Shown: positions 4,608-5,500 of the stretch, piece by piece
How positions within the stretch are numbered: position 1 is the stretch's first letter
Layout: every line of letters begins with the position of its first letter
NCBI GenBank assembly: GCA_030431355.1
Contig: JAUIJG010000359.1
Location: forward strand, 1-5,500
DNA length: 5,500 bases
DNA from: a bacterium
GTDB lineage: Bacteria > Cyanobacteriota > Vampirovibrionia > Obscuribacterales > Obscuribacteraceae
Reading direction: 5' to 3'
Made by a program: the position numbers and the translations under genes
The notes under the pieces: model-generated
What the model was told of the DNA's origin: nothing
Seen by the model: the letters and a program-made list of their open reading frames with translations, nothing else
Database searches by the model: none

Positions 4608-5500
4608 CTAAAACTTAACTACCCCTTCATATAGATCCGGAAGATCATTTTCTATTAGAACAATGTCACCGGACTCGCAGTATTCCGTAGCTAGATAGGA
4701 CAAGGCTTCTTTCATCTGGGAAAACTTACGAAACTTGCTCTCGTCCAGTCCTCCATCTTTTAATCCACTGATCAACGCATCGCTGTTAGTATCACCAATA
4801 ACAAGAACCAGATCACAAAAGCCTGCAGCCTTTGAAGCGACCAGGCGATTCTCTTCCATCTGTTTATCGCCCAGCTCGACCATTCCTGGCGTTACCAGAA
4901 TTTTTCGATTTCCGGAAATCTGCGACAACACTTCAAGAGCCGAATCAAAACCGACCGGATTTGAATTATATGCGTCATTCAGTCTGACCACTTTCCCTTC
5001 CCGGGGGGCTTTCCCATTGGCGCCGGCAAGAATGGCGATCGGACCCTTTTGCAGTTCGAGACGATTGGACTCCGCCTTAGCGTTTCGAATGGCGGCAAGA
5101 GCCATATCAGGCGACACACCCACCGCGCAAGCCATGGTAAAAGCACCCAGGACATTCTGGAGCATAGGCTTGCCTAGCAATCGAGTAAAACCTTCATACT
5201 CCTCACCTTGCCAGGTGATTTTAAACCTGGTTCCCTCTTCATCATAAACAATGTCCGTCATCAACGAATCCAGATGACCGTTCTGGGAATCCATGCCATA
5301 AATGTACGTGTGTTTCTTAGGATATTCCGTGGCCATCCTCCGGGTAAATTCATTGTCCCCATTTACCACCAGCACGCCATCTTCAGGTACCGCCTGGGGG
5401 AGCTCCGACTTGGCTCTGTAAATTGTCTCCTGGCTGCCGAATCGCTCCAGGTGAGCCAATCCTACTGTTGTAACCAGAGCACAATCAGGTGGTGTCAGTG
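4608..5500 (-). CDS. murF: UDP-N-acetylmuramoyl-tripeptide--D-alanyl-D-alanine ligase (5' partial)
   Basis: MurF is the ATP-dependent Mur ligase that adds D-Ala-D-Ala to the UDP-MurNAc tripeptide in the cytoplasm, using the product of ddl just downstream. The frame is open to the window edge, so this is the C-terminal 296 residues; the UDP-binding domain and P-loop lie outside. The TTG at 5459 is internal, because conserved sequence precedes it. Counting from the edge, VTTVGLAHLERFGSQETIYRAKSEL (9-33) is the Mur ligase segment with the lysine (K30) at the usually carbamylated position. Then come VVNGDNEF (44-51), SNRLE (144-148), NDAYNSNP (174-181; often DDAYNANP) and VTPGMVELG (202-210), which mark the MurF C-terminal domain. 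The protein ends with GDIVLIENDLPD, where many MurF proteins have GDxVLxKGS. An additional hydrophilic stretch (about 157-171, AGANGKAPREG) precedes NDAYN. It is the first visible gene of the murF-ddl unit, whose promoter is outside the window. Confidence 0.93.
   Translation of the reverse strand, partial: LTPPDCALVTTVGLAHLERFGSQETIYRAKSELPQAVPEDGVLVVNGDNEFTRRMATEYPKKHTYIYGMDSQNGHLDSLMTDIVYDEEGTRFKITWQGEEYEGFTRLLGKPMLQNVLGAFTMACAVGVSPDMALAAIRNAKAESNRLELQKGPIAILAGANGKAPREGKVVRLNDAYNSNPVGFDSALEVLSQISGNRKILVTPGMVELGDKQMEENRLVASKAAGFCDLVLVIGDTNSDALISGLKDGGLDESKFRKFSQMKEALSYLATEYCESGDIVLIENDLPDLYEGVVKF

Noticed and set aside
4735..5247. 170-codon plus-strand ORF opposite murF
   Set aside because: It is antisense to conserved murF sequence, and its Ser/Pro/Arg-rich low-information translation is typical of shadow frames.

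Overview
This window is ordinary bacterial chromosome dominated by peptidoglycan precursor synthesis. In order it holds: a 65-residue glycine-zipper small protein (+) ending at a strong intrinsic terminator; rpsT for ribosomal protein S20 (+); murC and murB (+), overlapping; a 165-bp convergent intergenic region with two related palindromic hairpins; and, on the minus strand, ddl (D-Ala-D-Ala ligase, broken by a frameshift) behind murF, which runs off the right edge.

The four cell-wall genes belong to one cytoplasmic pathway. MurB makes UDP-MurNAc, MurC adds L-Ala, Ddl makes the D-Ala-D-Ala dipeptide, and MurF adds that dipeptide to the UDP-MurNAc tripeptide. They form two converging units, murC-murB from the left and murF-ddl from the right, each with tight translational spacing (murC/murB overlap; 2 nt between murF and ddl). 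No division genes of a classical dcw cluster are visible.

The organism is a peptidoglycan-making bacterium with mid-range GC. The S20 sequence (AERNRVRNR near the N-terminus) and the murC-murB pairing are reminiscent of Cyanobacteriota, perhaps non-photosynthetic Vampirovibrionia/Melainabacteria. This is an impression from family resemblance and is not demonstrated. Shine-Dalgarno motifs are weak in front of most genes, and GTG or TTG starts are plausible for several.

I did not find an obvious new defence or mobile system. The parts most worth a second look are the paired palindromes between murB and ddl, the -1 frame break in ddl (normally essential), and the glycine-zipper peptide at the left edge.
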